A stretch of 54,382 nucleotides of DNA from Gammaproteobacteria bacterium (GCA_002730035.1 PBYU01000019.1:4213-58594), one strand, 5' to 3'; positions 9,946 to 18,818 are shown, counted from the stretch's first letter. Notes: generated by a model from the letters alone, not told the origin. A program made the numbers and translations.

Positions 9946-11175
9946 ATGAAGCTGTCGACGAAGATACTGATTGGACTGGCACTGGGACTGGTCAGTGGAA
10001 TCGCTTACTCACTCATAGACCAGAGCACTCTGGGTTTTATCCCTGGTCTTATCGAACCGGTCGGCAGCCTGTGGGTGAATGCGATTCGTATGACGGTGAT
10101 TCCGCTACTCATGGCTTTGCTGGTGACTGCTATCGCCGGCCAGCACACCAGCAATCAGGTTGCCACGCTGGGCGGCAAGACGATTGCTCTTTTTGTGGTC
10201 ATGATCCTGGGTTCAGCACTGCTGGCCCTGCTCGCCGCTCCGCCACTTATTGCTCTGCTGGACATCGATCCGGCTGCCAGCCAGGCCCTCCTGCAAAGCA
10301 CCGGTTCCCGTGTTATAGCGGTATCAGAGCTGCCACCGTTTCGAGACTGGCTGGTTGAGTTGATTCCGGCTAACCCATTCGCTGCCGCCGTGGATGGCCC
10401 AATCCTGCCATTATTGATATTCACCGGCCTGTTCTCGGTCGCACTGCTACAGGTAGGCAGTCAACATCGGGAGATTGTAGTCAATTTCTTCGCTGCCATT
10501 AAAGATGCCATGTTCGTGTTGATCGCCTGGATCATGGCGGTGGCCCCCATCGGTATCTTTGCCCTGGTGTTTCCACTCGCTGCCACCCTGGGTCTATCTG
10601 CCATCACCGTACTGGGCTCCTTCATCTTTATCGTATGCAGCCTGACCGTTGTGCTGATGCTGCTACTGTACCTGCTTGCTTGGTTCGGGGCCGGGATACC
10701 ACTGCGGAAATTTGCTCGCAGCGTAGCGCCGGTACAGGCAATTGGTTTCAGCACCCGCTCTTCTCTGGCATCCTTGCCAGCTACCTATGCCGCTACGGAG
10801 CAGTTGGGTATTCCTGAAAAAGTGTCGGGTCTGGTACTGCCGGTTGCGGTTACCTTGTTCAAGTTTGCTTCACCGCTTGCACGCACAGCCGGCACTTACT
10901 TCATCGCCAGTCTCTATGGCATCGATTTGAATCTTTGGGAATTAGGCGTCATTGCTCTCGCCATAGCCCTGCTGAGTTTTTACTCTCCCGGCATACCCAG
11001 CGGTGGCCTGCTGATCATGGCTCCAGTCTATTTGTCGTTGGGTTTGCCGGTAGAGGGGATTGGAATTCTGATCGCCATCGATCTCATAGTGGACATGTTT
11101 CTCACCGCTGCCAATGTTACTGCAAACGTCACCGCTACTGCCCTGCTTGCCAGGTTCCATGACACAAACCCCTAG
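9946..11175 (+). CDS. Dicarboxylate/amino acid:cation symporter (DAACS family)
   Basis: 409 residues, the usual length of GltP/DctA-type carriers. It shows the family hallmarks: an N-terminal helix with LIGLALGLVSGI, a WVNAIRMTVIPLL segment ending helix 2, a Ser-rich re-entrant loop (FSTRSSLASLPAT, near residue 270), and a second re-entrant region with SPGIPSGGLLI followed by a helix ending in DMFLTAANVTANV, with the Asp/Asn cation and substrate ligands. The carrier sits in the inner membrane and imports glutamate, aspartate or C4-dicarboxylates with H+ or Na+. The exact substrate cannot be told. It lies 10 bp after the split membrane-protein gene and is probably in one transcript with it. 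Confidence 0.93.
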   Translation: MKLSTKILIGLALGLVSGIAYSLIDQSTLGFIPGLIEPVGSLWVNAIRMTVIPLLMALLVTAIAGQHTSNQVATLGGKTIALFVVMILGSALLALLAAPPLIALLDIDPAASQALLQSTGSRVIAVSELPPFRDWLVELIPANPFAAAVDGPILPLLIFTGLFSVALLQVGSQHREIVVNFFAAIKDAMFVLIAWIMAVAPIGIFALVFPLAATLGLSAITVLGSFIFIVCSLTVVLMLLLYLLAWFGAGIPLRKFARSVAPVQAIGFSTRSSLASLPATYAATEQLGIPEKVSGLVLPVAVTLFKFASPLARTAGTYFIASLYGIDLNLWELGVIALAIALLSFYSPGIPSGGLLIMAPVYLSLGLPVEGIGILIAIDLIVDMFLTAANVTANVTATALLARFHDTNP

Positions 11176-11218
11176 CCCACTCCCCAGCCGTGGAGCGTCT
11201 CTGTTAAGTGCCCTGCAA

Positions 11219-11232
11219 TTGATATAGGTCAA
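11219..11232 (+). promoter_or_regulatory. Candidate FNR/ANR-type operator
   Basis: TTGATATAGGTCAA matches the FNR/ANR consensus TTGATnnnnATCAA at 9 of 10 defined bases. Its centre (11225.5) is about 41 bp before the start point predicted from the TATGAT at 11254-11259, the spacing of a class II FNR-activated promoter. It therefore probably drives the secreted protein gene at 11293. Confidence 0.6.
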
Positions 11233-11253
11233 ACCACTTGACCCTGTCGCTCC

Positions 11254-11259
11254 TATGAT
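11254..11259 (+). promoter_or_regulatory. Candidate -10 element of an FNR-dependent promoter
   Basis: TATGAT, five of six matches to TATAAT. It lies 22 bp after the FNR-type site, with no -35 hexamer needed if the regulator activates. The expected start of transcription is near 11266, giving a ~27-nt leader before the ATG at 11293. Confidence 0.5.
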
Positions 11260-11292
11260 TGCTAGTGGAATTCCGTATGAGATAGGTGCTTT

Positions 11293-11730
11293 ATGACTAA
11301 AACTAAATTACTTCTTGGGATAGTAGCCTCAATATCATTGCTCTATACCCCACTGAGCCTGGCCCAGTCGCTGGTTGACGGTGTCTACGGATCTGAAGGT
11401 TACATGTCCGACGGTGATGCCCGGGGCACCGGAAAATGTACTTTAATCATCAAAAAGCTCGATGAGTCACACAAGTACGGTGACGAAGCCTTCGAGCTGG
11501 AATCTTCTGGTACAGGCTCCTGTCAGTGGACTGCGATCGGCATATCGAAAAACTATGCGATAAACGCTGGCATGGTTACCGGCGGTGGCGCCACAGCTTT
11601 CGTTAAGCTGAAGTTCCCCTTCGGCCCTGCCGGAAAGCGCATTGAGCTCACCGCTATGGACCTGGATGGTACTGTGCGAAGCGTTGAGGTGTTCGACAAA
11701 CTGGACAACCAGACGCTCGCCGCGGAATAG
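11293..11730 (+). CDS. Small secreted protein of unknown function
   Basis: 145 residues with a signal peptide cleaved after LSLA (residue ~24). I do not recognise the family. The mature part is about 120 residues, beta-rich and Gly-rich (DGVYGSEGYMSDGDARGTGKC...), with two Cys residues placed to form one disulfide, a GMVTGGGATAFVKLKFPFG segment and a C-terminal strand region. There are no catalytic motifs or metal-binding clusters. The most informative feature is its promoter, which carries an FNR/ANR-type site at the class II position, so expression probably rises at low oxygen. It converges with the methyltransferase-like gene across a strong hairpin. Confidence 0.8.
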   Translation: MTKTKLLLGIVASISLLYTPLSLAQSLVDGVYGSEGYMSDGDARGTGKCTLIIKKLDESHKYGDEAFELESSGTGSCQWTAIGISKNYAINAGMVTGGGATAFVKLKFPFGPAGKRIELTAMDLDGTVRSVEVFDKLDNQTLAAE

Positions 11731-11767
11731 TACACACTAATCTGCAGATCGACGCTTTGTTCTACAT

Positions 11768-11803
11768 CAGGCTGGCACTACGCGTGCTGGTAATGCCAGC
11801 CTG
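11768..11803. terminator. Hairpin between convergent genes (possible bidirectional terminator)
   Basis: CAGGCTGGCA (11768-11777) pairs perfectly with TGCCAGCCTG (11794-11803) around a 16-nt loop. It lies in the short gap between the convergent genes ending at 11730 and 11808. No long T-run follows on either strand, so termination is likely but not certain. Confidence 0.5.
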
Positions 11804-11807
11804 CAGT

Positions 11808-12566
11808 TCAACGTTTCTTAATGATTCTCAATACGAATCGATCCGTAGCTCCACGCATACCTTCTGCGAATATGCTGCCGCTGCGGTTGTCTTCGATATT
11901 GCGCAGATTCTTTCCGCTGGCCTCGACAAACAGCCCGGCATTCTGCGCATCGGCAACCACCTGCGACTCCAGCGCTCTGTGTAGCGCACCATAGTCATAG
12001 GCTGGATGGCCCGCGTGTTCAATGACTCCCAGCACGCCTCCCACCTTTAAAACCCGACGCATCTCTGCCAGGAAGTCGGTGGCGGCATTGGGGTTATCGG
12101 AAAGATAGAGCTCGTGAAACTCCAGCGCGATGATGGCGGCATCCAATGAATTATCCGCCAGCGGCAGATCATCTGGATCGCTACTGATTTGTTCAACGTT
12201 TGACAGGCGATTATTAGCCAGCCGCTGATCGATAGCAGCGGCGGTACGCTCGCCACGGTTGCCAGTCAGCGAGGCCGCCGAGTTCTGCATATAGACCTTG
12301 CCAGTCGGGCCAACCACATTTGAGAGCACCTCTGTGTAGTAGCCAGCTGCCGCTACCAGATCGATAACCGTCATGCCCTCTTCCAAACCCAGAAAATTCA
12401 GCTGGGTGACTGGTCTTCGACCCGGATCTCTCGCCTTATCGGCATCGGCTCTGCCCGGATCATTCGTTATTTGCTGAATCAATCCCTGTACATCCAGTGA
12501 CTGCGCCTGCAGCTGAATACTCATCAGTGCCAACGCAGACATCAGTACTACTAATGTTTTCTTCAT
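11808..12566 (-). CDS. Secreted class I SAM methyltransferase-like protein
   Basis: About 252 residues from the ATG at 12566; an in-frame GTG three codons upstream overlaps the GGAGG-like site. The signal peptide MKKTLVVLMSALALMSIQLQA ends near residue 21. The rest has the methyltransferase-11 pattern: motif I as TVIDLVAAAGYYTEVLS, an acidic residue after the next strand (VEQISSDPDDLPLADNSLD), and MRRVLKVGGVLGVIEH as the post-motif III strand. The usual DxGxGxG is degenerate (DLVAAAGYY), so SAM binding is uncertain. A signal peptide on a SAM enzyme is odd, because SAM is cytoplasmic. Similar exported proteins occur in proteobacteria, but their role is unknown to me. Confidence 0.82.
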   Translation of the reverse strand: MKKTLVVLMSALALMSIQLQAQSLDVQGLIQQITNDPGRADADKARDPGRRPVTQLNFLGLEEGMTVIDLVAAAGYYTEVLSNVVGPTGKVYMQNSAASLTGNRGERTAAAIDQRLANNRLSNVEQISSDPDDLPLADNSLDAAIIALEFHELYLSDNPNAATDFLAEMRRVLKVGGVLGVIEHAGHPAYDYGALHRALESQVVADAQNAGLFVEASGKNLRNIEDNRSGSIFAEGMRGATDRFVLRIIKKR

Positions 12567-12703
12567 AGCCTCCACCCTCGTGATTTTTATGCTGTTTTAT
12601 TACTGGTCAGCGAAGCATAAGCCCATTCCGTCCCTATTTAAACCCGATTTTCGTGGCTCGTCGTTCATTACAGTTTACAGAGCAGCTGAGGTAGACTGCC
12701 GAT

Positions 12704-14089
12704 ATGCCACATTTTCCTGCAAATCCGGCGAATCCGGAGCATGAATCAACACAACAGCCGCTCTCGGTCACCAGCCTGAACCGGTTGGCGAGGTCTCTAT
12801 TGGAGCAGCATTTTCCCGCTGTCATCGTCGAGGGTGAGATATCCAATCTGGCACAACCAGCCTCGGGACACTGGTATCTAACGCTCAAGGACAAGACGTC
12901 GCAAATTCGCTGTGCGATGTTCGTAAATCGCAATCGCATGGTGCGATTCAAGCCCCACAACGGCATGCAGATCATTGTGCGCGGGCGGCTCAGTATTTAC
13001 GAGGGTCGTGGCGACTACCAATTGATCGTGGATTCCCTGGAAGAAGCCGGTGCTGGCGCATTGCGCAGGGCATTCGAAGAACTTAAGCTCAGCTTGCAGG
13101 CTGAGGGGCTGTTCGCCACAGCCGCCAAACAGGATATCCTTTCCTGTTACGCGCACATCGGTGTGGTGACGTCACCCAGTGGGGCTGCGATACAGGATAT
13201 CCTCAGCGTTTTCGCGCGCCGCTTCCCGGCAACAAGAATTACGCTGTTTCCAGTGTCGGTGCAGGGAAGCGATGCCGCAACTGAGATAGTGCACGCCATC
13301 GAGTTGGCGAACAAGCTACGTGACAAGCTGGGTCTGCAGGCCTTGATCGTGGGCCGCGGGGGTGGATCCCTGGAAGACTTGCAGGCATTTAACGAAGAAA
13401 CGGTGGCCCGCGCCATATTTGCCAGCGAGCTGCCAATTACCAGCGCAGTAGGACATGAGGTCGACTTCACCATTGCCGATTTCACCGCCGACCTGCGTGC
13501 ACCCACTCCCTCAGCTGCGGCGGAACAGATGAGCCCCTCGCTATTCGACTACCTCGAAACTCTGCAAGGCTATGAGCAACAATTAGGACTGATCATGTCC
13601 TCTCATCTGCAGGGTCCCCGCCAGCGTCTCAGCTGGTTGCATCGCCAGTTGAAAAGACCGGATCGTCGCCTGCAGGAACATGCCCAGAATCTCGATCGCC
13701 TGGAAGGCCAGATGCTGCTGGCGACACGCACCCGCATCGCTCTGTGGAGCGGGGAACTGCAACAACTTAACAGGGGATTGCTGGCCAGCTCACCCCGGCA
13801 AAGGTTTCGACAGCTATTCATGCAGCTGGACAGTGGCCTGCATAGTCTGAGTCAGTCCATGCGCACCCGCCTGAAGTCCAGTCAGGCTGTCCTTGGGGAA
13901 CTCAGCCGCAGCCTTAGTGCCGTGAGTCCCTTAAGCACGCTTTCCCGTGGCTACAGTATTACCTACGATGCTGACATGAAAGTAATTCGTCGAAGCGACG
14001 ATGTAAAAATAGGTGGTAAGATAATCGCACGCTTAGCCAGGGGACGAATTGTAGCCAGCGTCGATTCGACTCACAGTGAAGATTCATAG
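12704..14089 (+). CDS. xseA: Exodeoxyribonuclease VII large subunit
   Basis: 461 residues, typical for XseA. An N-terminal OB-fold (SVTSLNRLARSLLEQ, VEGEISNL, GHWYLTLKD) binds single-stranded DNA. The central catalytic domain has IGVVTSPSGAAIQDIL, LIVGRGGGSLEDL and SAVGHEVDFTIADF, followed by the invariant RAPTPSAAAE. A long coiled-coil and a C-terminal LSTLSRGYSI segment complete it. With XseB subunits (not in this window) it degrades single-stranded DNA from both ends and acts in mismatch repair and DNA damage. It is followed 8 bp later by the M23 peptidase gene on the same strand. Confidence 0.97.
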   Translation: MPHFPANPANPEHESTQQPLSVTSLNRLARSLLEQHFPAVIVEGEISNLAQPASGHWYLTLKDKTSQIRCAMFVNRNRMVRFKPHNGMQIIVRGRLSIYEGRGDYQLIVDSLEEAGAGALRRAFEELKLSLQAEGLFATAAKQDILSCYAHIGVVTSPSGAAIQDILSVFARRFPATRITLFPVSVQGSDAATEIVHAIELANKLRDKLGLQALIVGRGGGSLEDLQAFNEETVARAIFASELPITSAVGHEVDFTIADFTADLRAPTPSAAAEQMSPSLFDYLETLQGYEQQLGLIMSSHLQGPRQRLSWLHRQLKRPDRRLQEHAQNLDRLEGQMLLATRTRIALWSGELQQLNRGLLASSPRQRFRQLFMQLDSGLHSLSQSMRTRLKSSQAVLGELSRSLSAVSPLSTLSRGYSITYDADMKVIRRSDDVKIGGKIIARLARGRIVASVDSTHSEDS

Positions 14090-14097
14090 GACTCACA

Positions 14098-14928
14098 ATG
14101 GGACTGAAACAGTTGTTATTAAGCGGGCTATTACTGAGTGTAATCGAGCCCCTGTGCGCCGCCATTTCTATCGGCAGCCTACCGGACTCTTCCATGGTTC
14201 CGGGAGGTGTTGCGGTTGTGCCAACCGGCACTGAGGCCAATTCCGGCAGCTACCGTGACGAGCGCATACTGCTTGCCGATTTCGATGGCGAGCAATATGC
14301 AATCATCGGCATTCCACTCAATGCCAGCATAGGAACTCATCAGTTTGCGCTCGAGCTTGCCGATGGTCGGCGGGAGCTGCTGCAATTCTCTATCGAGGAT
14401 AAAGAGTACGTTGAGCAACACATTACCATTACTAATGAGAGACAGGTTAATCCTAACGCTGACGATATGGTTAGAATAAACCGGGAAAGTGCCGAGATGA
14501 ACCGGGCTTTTACCAGTTGGGATAATTCCCAGACTCCGGTATTCGGCATGCGTGCTCCTGTGCAAGGAGTGAGAAGCAGCTCGTTCGGGCTAAAGCGATT
14601 CTTTAATGGCCAGCCGCGCAATCCCCATTCCGGAATGGACATCGCCGCCGATGAAGGAACGCCAATTTACGCCCCGGCTCCGGGGGTAATTCTCACTACA
14701 GGTAATTACTTTTTTAATGGCAACACGATTATCCTGGATCATGGTCATGGCCTGATCAGTCTGTATTGCCATATGAATACCATCGATGTAGTAGCTGGTA
14801 CTGTGGTCGACACAGGTGACCAGATCGGTAAGGTGGGTCAGACCGGACGCGTAACCGGCCCCCACCTGCACTGGAGCATCAATCTGAACAACACCCGAGT
14901 TGATCCTGCCCTGTTTCTGGTCGACTGA
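14098..14928 (+). CDS. M23-family (LytM) metallopeptidase, secreted
   Basis: 276 residues, start ATG preceded by AGGA. The signal peptide ends near residue 22 (IEPLCAA). An N-terminal beta domain of ~120 residues precedes the M23 domain. The zinc site is intact: HSGMDIAAD (HxxxD), a later HGHGLISLYCHM and GPHLHWSI (HxH), as in active LytM endopeptidases that cut peptidoglycan cross-bridges. The order N-domain then M23 resembles periplasmic peptidoglycan hydrolases paired with xseA in other gammaproteobacteria. It is probably co-transcribed with xseA. Confidence 0.92.
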   Translation: MGLKQLLLSGLLLSVIEPLCAAISIGSLPDSSMVPGGVAVVPTGTEANSGSYRDERILLADFDGEQYAIIGIPLNASIGTHQFALELADGRRELLQFSIEDKEYVEQHITITNERQVNPNADDMVRINRESAEMNRAFTSWDNSQTPVFGMRAPVQGVRSSSFGLKRFFNGQPRNPHSGMDIAADEGTPIYAPAPGVILTTGNYFFNGNTIILDHGHGLISLYCHMNTIDVVAGTVVDTGDQIGKVGQTGRVTGPHLHWSINLNNTRVDPALFLVD

Positions 14929-15298
14929 TGGCCAAGGTGGAATTCGCACCCAAGCTGGCGGACATTTGCTGTGTCAAAACTGGTCACTAAGGGCATGTAT
15001 GGGTCACAAACCCACAATTTTTGCGGTGTAGGTTTTTTTACAAAATTAATAGATATCAATGTGTTAACTGTGATTCAGCCCATCTCATGTAGTAAATAGA
15101 CATTAATGAACTAAATGTGTGAAACGGTTAGCAAAATGATAATAGAATGGGTTTCGTTGGCGTAAGAAATGCTTAAGATCAAGAGGTCATGTGCAACATC
15201 TAATTCGCACTATAGAGTTTTTGATCGCACATCGAGATCTGCTGGCAAGGTCGGGTTTGAATTAGTTGATTCATTCCTTCTTGCTAAAGGAATAATTA
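14929..15298. other. 370-bp AT-rich intergenic region
   Basis: No convincing gene is present. It begins with a weak terminator-like hairpin (15000-15022) and continues with AT-rich sequence suitable for a promoter of the DUF3307 gene at 15299, including an AAAGGA ribosome site just before its ATG. A TGATAAT half-site near 15137 is too weak to call as a Fur box. Confidence 0.5.
15000..15022 (+). terminator. Weak intrinsic terminator candidate after the M23 peptidase gene
   Basis: TGGGT (15000-15004) pairs with ACCCA (15010-15014) around a CACAA loop and is followed by a short T-run. The stem is only 5 bp, so confidence is low. Confidence 0.35.
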
Positions 15299-15649
15299 AT
15301 GCCACTAACTGAACTACTTTTCCAACTGATATTTGGCCATGCTTTAGCCGATTTCGTGTTGCAGCCCGAAGCAATGGCCTATGGCAAGAATCGCAATGAC
15401 AAGATTCATGACAAGGAGCACAGCCTGTTTCCTGTCTGGTGGTACTGGCTTTCCGCACACTCGCTGGTGCACGGTGGCGTCGTCTACCTGATAACCAACA
15501 GCCTGCTACTTGGCGTTATCGAAACGGTGATCCACTGGGTGACAGATTTCTCCAAGTGCGAGGGGTGGATCGGCTTCCATCAGGACCAGAGCATCCACAT
15601 TGGCTGCAAACTGGTGTATGCCTATGTTATCTTCGCCGCAATTCTCTGA
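15299..15649 (+). CDS. DUF3307 family membrane protein
   Basis: 116 residues; the ATG is preceded by an AAAGGA site. The N-terminus LLFQLIFGHALADFVLQ is the DUF3307 signature. An H-rich middle (WLSAHSLVHGGVVYL), a hydrophobic helix, VIHWVTDFSKCE and a C-terminal helix follow. These small inner-membrane proteins have conserved His and Asp residues but no established function. It stands alone between two AT-rich gaps. Confidence 0.85.
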   Translation: MPLTELLFQLIFGHALADFVLQPEAMAYGKNRNDKIHDKEHSLFPVWWYWLSAHSLVHGGVVYLITNSLLLGVIETVIHWVTDFSKCEGWIGFHQDQSIHIGCKLVYAYVIFAAIL

Positions 15650-15752
15650 TTACTGTCCGCCTCTACGATAAATCGCTCCGCTACTTCTTCGCCCAGTGCC
15701 GAATTTGCTACTATGGGGATCTAAAAGATCAGATTCTGAGGTGGGACAGGTG

Positions 15753-16460
15753 GTGAGCAAGAGAGAGCAACAACGCAAGAAGAAAGAGCAGAAACAGCAC
15801 GCCGCGCAGCAGCGGCAACAGACCCACCTGGTGATGACGAAGGTAGCCATGTTCGGCGTCGCCCCCGTACTACTGTTATTCGTCCTCTATACCCTGTTTA
15901 CCCAGGGCCGGACGTATTCAACCGTGGAGATTGCCGATAACGATCATATTCGTGGCCTGGTGGACAATCCCGTCACAATCGTAGTTTACGCCGACTTCCA
16001 GTGCCCTGCCTGTGCAAACGAGCATCAGACCATGACACAGCTTTGGCCCAGCATTCGAGACAAGGCCCATCTTATCTTCAGGCACTTCCCACTTACTGCC
16101 AGCCACCCCCACTCATGGACCGCCGCATTGTTCGCCGAAGCCGCTGGTAAACAGGGTCAATTCTGGGAGATGCATGATTACCTTTTCGCAACCCAGGACA
16201 TCTGGTCAGGCCTGTCCGACGTAGATGATGAATTTGAGAGTTACGCAATGGATCTGAATCTCGATCTGGAGCAACTACGCGCAGACCTGGAATCAGATGA
16301 TTTGGTTCAGAAAGTCCGTAATGATCAGCGCGGTGGCAATTCCTCTGGCGTTCGATCGACTCCAGCGATTTTCATCAACGGCAGGATGTTAGCCAACCCC
16401 AGCAGAAGCCGGATTACAGAAGTGGTGAATGAAGAATTCGAGGACTCCGCCGCCGACTAA
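15753..16460 (+). CDS. Membrane-anchored DsbA-family thioredoxin-like protein
   Basis: About 235 residues from a GTG at 15753 with GAGG upstream; an alternative GTG at 15696 would add 19 residues of unlikely sequence. A strongly basic, Gln/Lys-rich N-terminus (SKREQQRKKKEQKQ) precedes one transmembrane helix (VAPVLLLFVLYTLF), giving an anchored periplasmic domain. That domain is thioredoxin-fold: VVYADFQCPACANEH with a CPAC active site, a helical insert, and a cis-Pro loop in GVRSTPAIFINGR. This matches the Thioredoxin_4/DsbA-like group that oxidises or reduces thiols on exported proteins. No partner DsbB or DsbD is nearby. Confidence 0.88.
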   Translation: MSKREQQRKKKEQKQHAAQQRQQTHLVMTKVAMFGVAPVLLLFVLYTLFTQGRTYSTVEIADNDHIRGLVDNPVTIVVYADFQCPACANEHQTMTQLWPSIRDKAHLIFRHFPLTASHPHSWTAALFAEAAGKQGQFWEMHDYLFATQDIWSGLSDVDDEFESYAMDLNLDLEQLRADLESDDLVQKVRNDQRGGNSSGVRSTPAIFINGRMLANPSRSRITEVVNEEFEDSAAD

Positions 16461-16476
16461 TGGGTCAGATTTCGCT

Positions 16477-17598
16477 TCAGTCCGTACTAAACTCTTCGAT
16501 CACTCCAAATGCAAGAAGCTTGCGGATACATTCATCGGTGTCCGTCTTACTAAGATCCTTGAATAGCTCGGTAGAGAAGGCATCTGCTGTTAAAACATGC
16601 TGTAGGCCAGGCAAGTATTTGATGTCGAACTGAATGTTTCCACCTCCACAAACTAGCACCGCTTCTTCGTCGTCGTATCGAAGTAGTGGCTGCGTGTAAC
16701 GGCGCTTCCTGAATTGTTGGTCGGCCCGAATTGGCTGTGATGTCGTGACCAGATTGCCATCAAGGTCCGGGCCGCGTTCGCGAATAAAATTTTCTTTGAA
16801 AAGCTTAAATACTTCAGTGAAGTCTGCGTCGCGGCTGAAATCCTCAATTAGTGAATTGAAATATTGCTGCGCTTCAGTCTTATTAAAAGAGTCCAGCGTG
16901 AATCCTGGTGGCAGTGAATGACGAAATTTGGGGTTTCTTAATGCCGCTTCCGACACGGCCTCCAACATCAGATCAGCCCAGTTTTTCACCAGTAATCCCA
17001 CTGTGATATGTAGAGAGGCTTCATCGCTTTCGCTGACGGCTTCATGTAACAGTCCTCGCGGCACATAAAGGCAATCACCAGCCTTCAAGGCAAATTCCTG
17101 CTTCGGTTCCCCAATTTCATGCTCTCCCGGTTTGAAGCCCTCTCCCCGGTAGGGATTCTCAATAGGTTTCTCGTACAGACGCCATTGCTTTTCCCCTGAC
17201 ACCTGCAGCACAAACACATCATGGTCGTCATAATGTGTATTGAAGCCCTGATTTTTCGGTGGAGTCAGATAGATATTTGTTTGCACGTGAGCACTGAAGA
17301 CTTGTTCCATAGCGCGACAAAATTGCGAGAGCGACTCGACGGCGAGGTGTAGCTGGGGGAGGATAATGGTTGCCCCCTGTTGGTATTGATAAACCACTGC
17401 GCCGCGATCAATGTTGCCATTGGCGTAAGTATATTTATCACGTGTAACGGGAGGTTGCTTGCGCGCCATCCGCAAGGACAGCGGTGGTAATTCCGTAGAG
17501 GCTATGATGTTGTCGATTCGCTCAATGGAAATTAGATCGCGATAGCAAAACATTACCCCGGATTCTGATTTCGCCGTACAAGGGAGTGCCAGCGACAT
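16477..17598 (-). CDS. JmjC/cupin-4 protein hydroxylase (ribosomal oxygenase-like), N-terminus possibly frameshifted
   Basis: 373 residues. Residues ~95-230 form a JmjC-type cupin: FNTHYDDHDVFVLQVSGEKQW supplies the HxD iron ligands and CLYVPRGLLHEAVS the distal His. This is the bacterial 2-oxoglutarate/Fe(II) oxygenase family related to YcfD/RoxA and MINA/NO66, which hydroxylates ribosomal proteins. The C-terminal winged-helix-like part is present. The start at 17598 lacks a ribosome site. The family's usual N-terminal W...LLVRR-N-PG block is absent from this frame but appears in another frame just upstream (see findings), so the gene may be damaged. Confidence 0.8.
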   Translation of the reverse strand: MSLALPCTAKSESGVMFCYRDLISIERIDNIIASTELPPLSLRMARKQPPVTRDKYTYANGNIDRGAVVYQYQQGATIILPQLHLAVESLSQFCRAMEQVFSAHVQTNIYLTPPKNQGFNTHYDDHDVFVLQVSGEKQWRLYEKPIENPYRGEGFKPGEHEIGEPKQEFALKAGDCLYVPRGLLHEAVSESDEASLHITVGLLVKNWADLMLEAVSEAALRNPKFRHSLPPGFTLDSFNKTEAQQYFNSLIEDFSRDADFTEVFKLFKENFIRERGPDLDGNLVTTSQPIRADQQFRKRRYTQPLLRYDDEEAVLVCGGGNIQFDIKYLPGLQHVLTADAFSTELFKDLSKTDTDECIRKLLAFGVIEEFSTD

Positions 17599-17831
17599 TC
17601 TGAGCGAATAGCTGTGAGCTGATGCATAGCAACGATGCTATAGCCGGTAAGTATTTGAATTGCCTGGTTATCACGCTGGAAATCATGCTACTAATGTCAG
17701 ACTAAAAAAACTAAATCACTTACTCGCGAGCCTAATGGGATTGCGGTGAAAAGTCTAGCGACTCTCTGAACAAGTATATGCTCTCACGGCAAATGGCCTG
17801 TAAGCTATTTTGAATTTGCCGAGCCGTAGCA

Positions 17832-18782
17832 TCAATCCAGGGTCGTAAGCCAGTGGTCAAGGCCCTGGGCGTTGAGCTCCATGTCGCGCTGGATTAAATG
17901 GTGAATTGTCGCCACATCGATACCGCAGTTCTGATCCAGTAGATAATTGACACTGGCCTGCAGAATGGACTGGGTGATCCGATCGCTGCGGTTTTCTGCT
18001 TCTACATACTCCTGCGCCGTTTCCGCATAATCCCTGATGGCTTGTTTTAATAGCTTGCACAGCACATCTACCTCTTCATGCATGCCAAAATGTGTTAGGA
18101 ATACGCGTTCAGGCTTATAGGTTAGCAGTCTATCGAGCGTGTTTTGCCAGGCCGCCGGATCGAATTGCACGGGAGTGCTGGGAGGAAAAATGAAGCGCCC
18201 CTTGCCGAGATTCAGTTCGGGATAGCTGGTACCGAAAGTATCACCAGTGAATAAGCCGGCACTCAGTTCATCGAAGACACAGTAGTGATGCCTGGCATGC
18301 CCGGGAGTATCCAGAAACACCAGCTTTCTTCCATTAAAGTCAATCTCGAATTCGTCACCCATCTCTCGCACCCGATCGGCATCCACTGGCACAAGTTCGC
18401 CAAACATCGCCTTGAACGCTGCTTCGCCATACACGGCCAATGAGCCTTTTATCAGCTTGCCCGGGTCTATCAGATGGCGCGCACCGCGGGGATGGGCGAG
18501 CAGCACGGCATTGGGAAACTCCCGCATTAGCCCACCCGAGCCACCGGCATGATCCAGATGCACATGGGTCGGCATTACATAGGCTACTTGCTCCCTGATT
18601 ATCCCTTTGCGCTTTAACACTTCCAACAAGATTGGAATCGAATTACTGGTTCCGGTATCGATGAATCCGGCCATGCCCTCATGCTCTATCAGGTAGCAGG
18701 CCGCCAGCCCCTGGCGTTGCAACATCGTATCGATACAGCTTATGCCGAAACCCAGGTCCTGGTAATGAATGTGATCTGGCAC
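17832..18782 (-). CDS. MBL-fold metallo-hydrolase
   Basis: 316 residues. The metallo-beta-lactamase signature is intact: THVHLDHAGG (HxHxDH) near residue 73, a PGHARHH motif supplying a third His, FTGDTFG with the bridging Asp, and a late HFG. The C-terminal ~90 residues are helical and may regulate or dimerise. Close relatives include glyoxalase II-like and quorum-quenching hydrolases, so the substrate cannot be set. It lies 36 bp after the M18 peptidase gene on the same strand and could be the last gene of that unit. Confidence 0.88.
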   Translation of the reverse strand: MPDHIHYQDLGFGISCIDTMLQRQGLAACYLIEHEGMAGFIDTGTSNSIPILLEVLKRKGIIREQVAYVMPTHVHLDHAGGSGGLMREFPNAVLLAHPRGARHLIDPGKLIKGSLAVYGEAAFKAMFGELVPVDADRVREMGDEFEIDFNGRKLVFLDTPGHARHHYCVFDELSAGLFTGDTFGTSYPELNLGKGRFIFPPSTPVQFDPAAWQNTLDRLLTYKPERVFLTHFGMHEEVDVLCKLLKQAIRDYAETAQEYVEAENRSDRITQSILQASVNYLLDQNCGIDVATIHHLIQRDMELNAQGLDHWLTTLD

Positions 18783-18818
18783 CTTTGTCTAATCCTTATA
18801 CACCAATTTTTTACAGCC

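Noticed and set aside
15125..15150. Fur-like half-site (AAAATGATAATAG)
   Set aside because: Only one half matches; the other arm is too poor to call.
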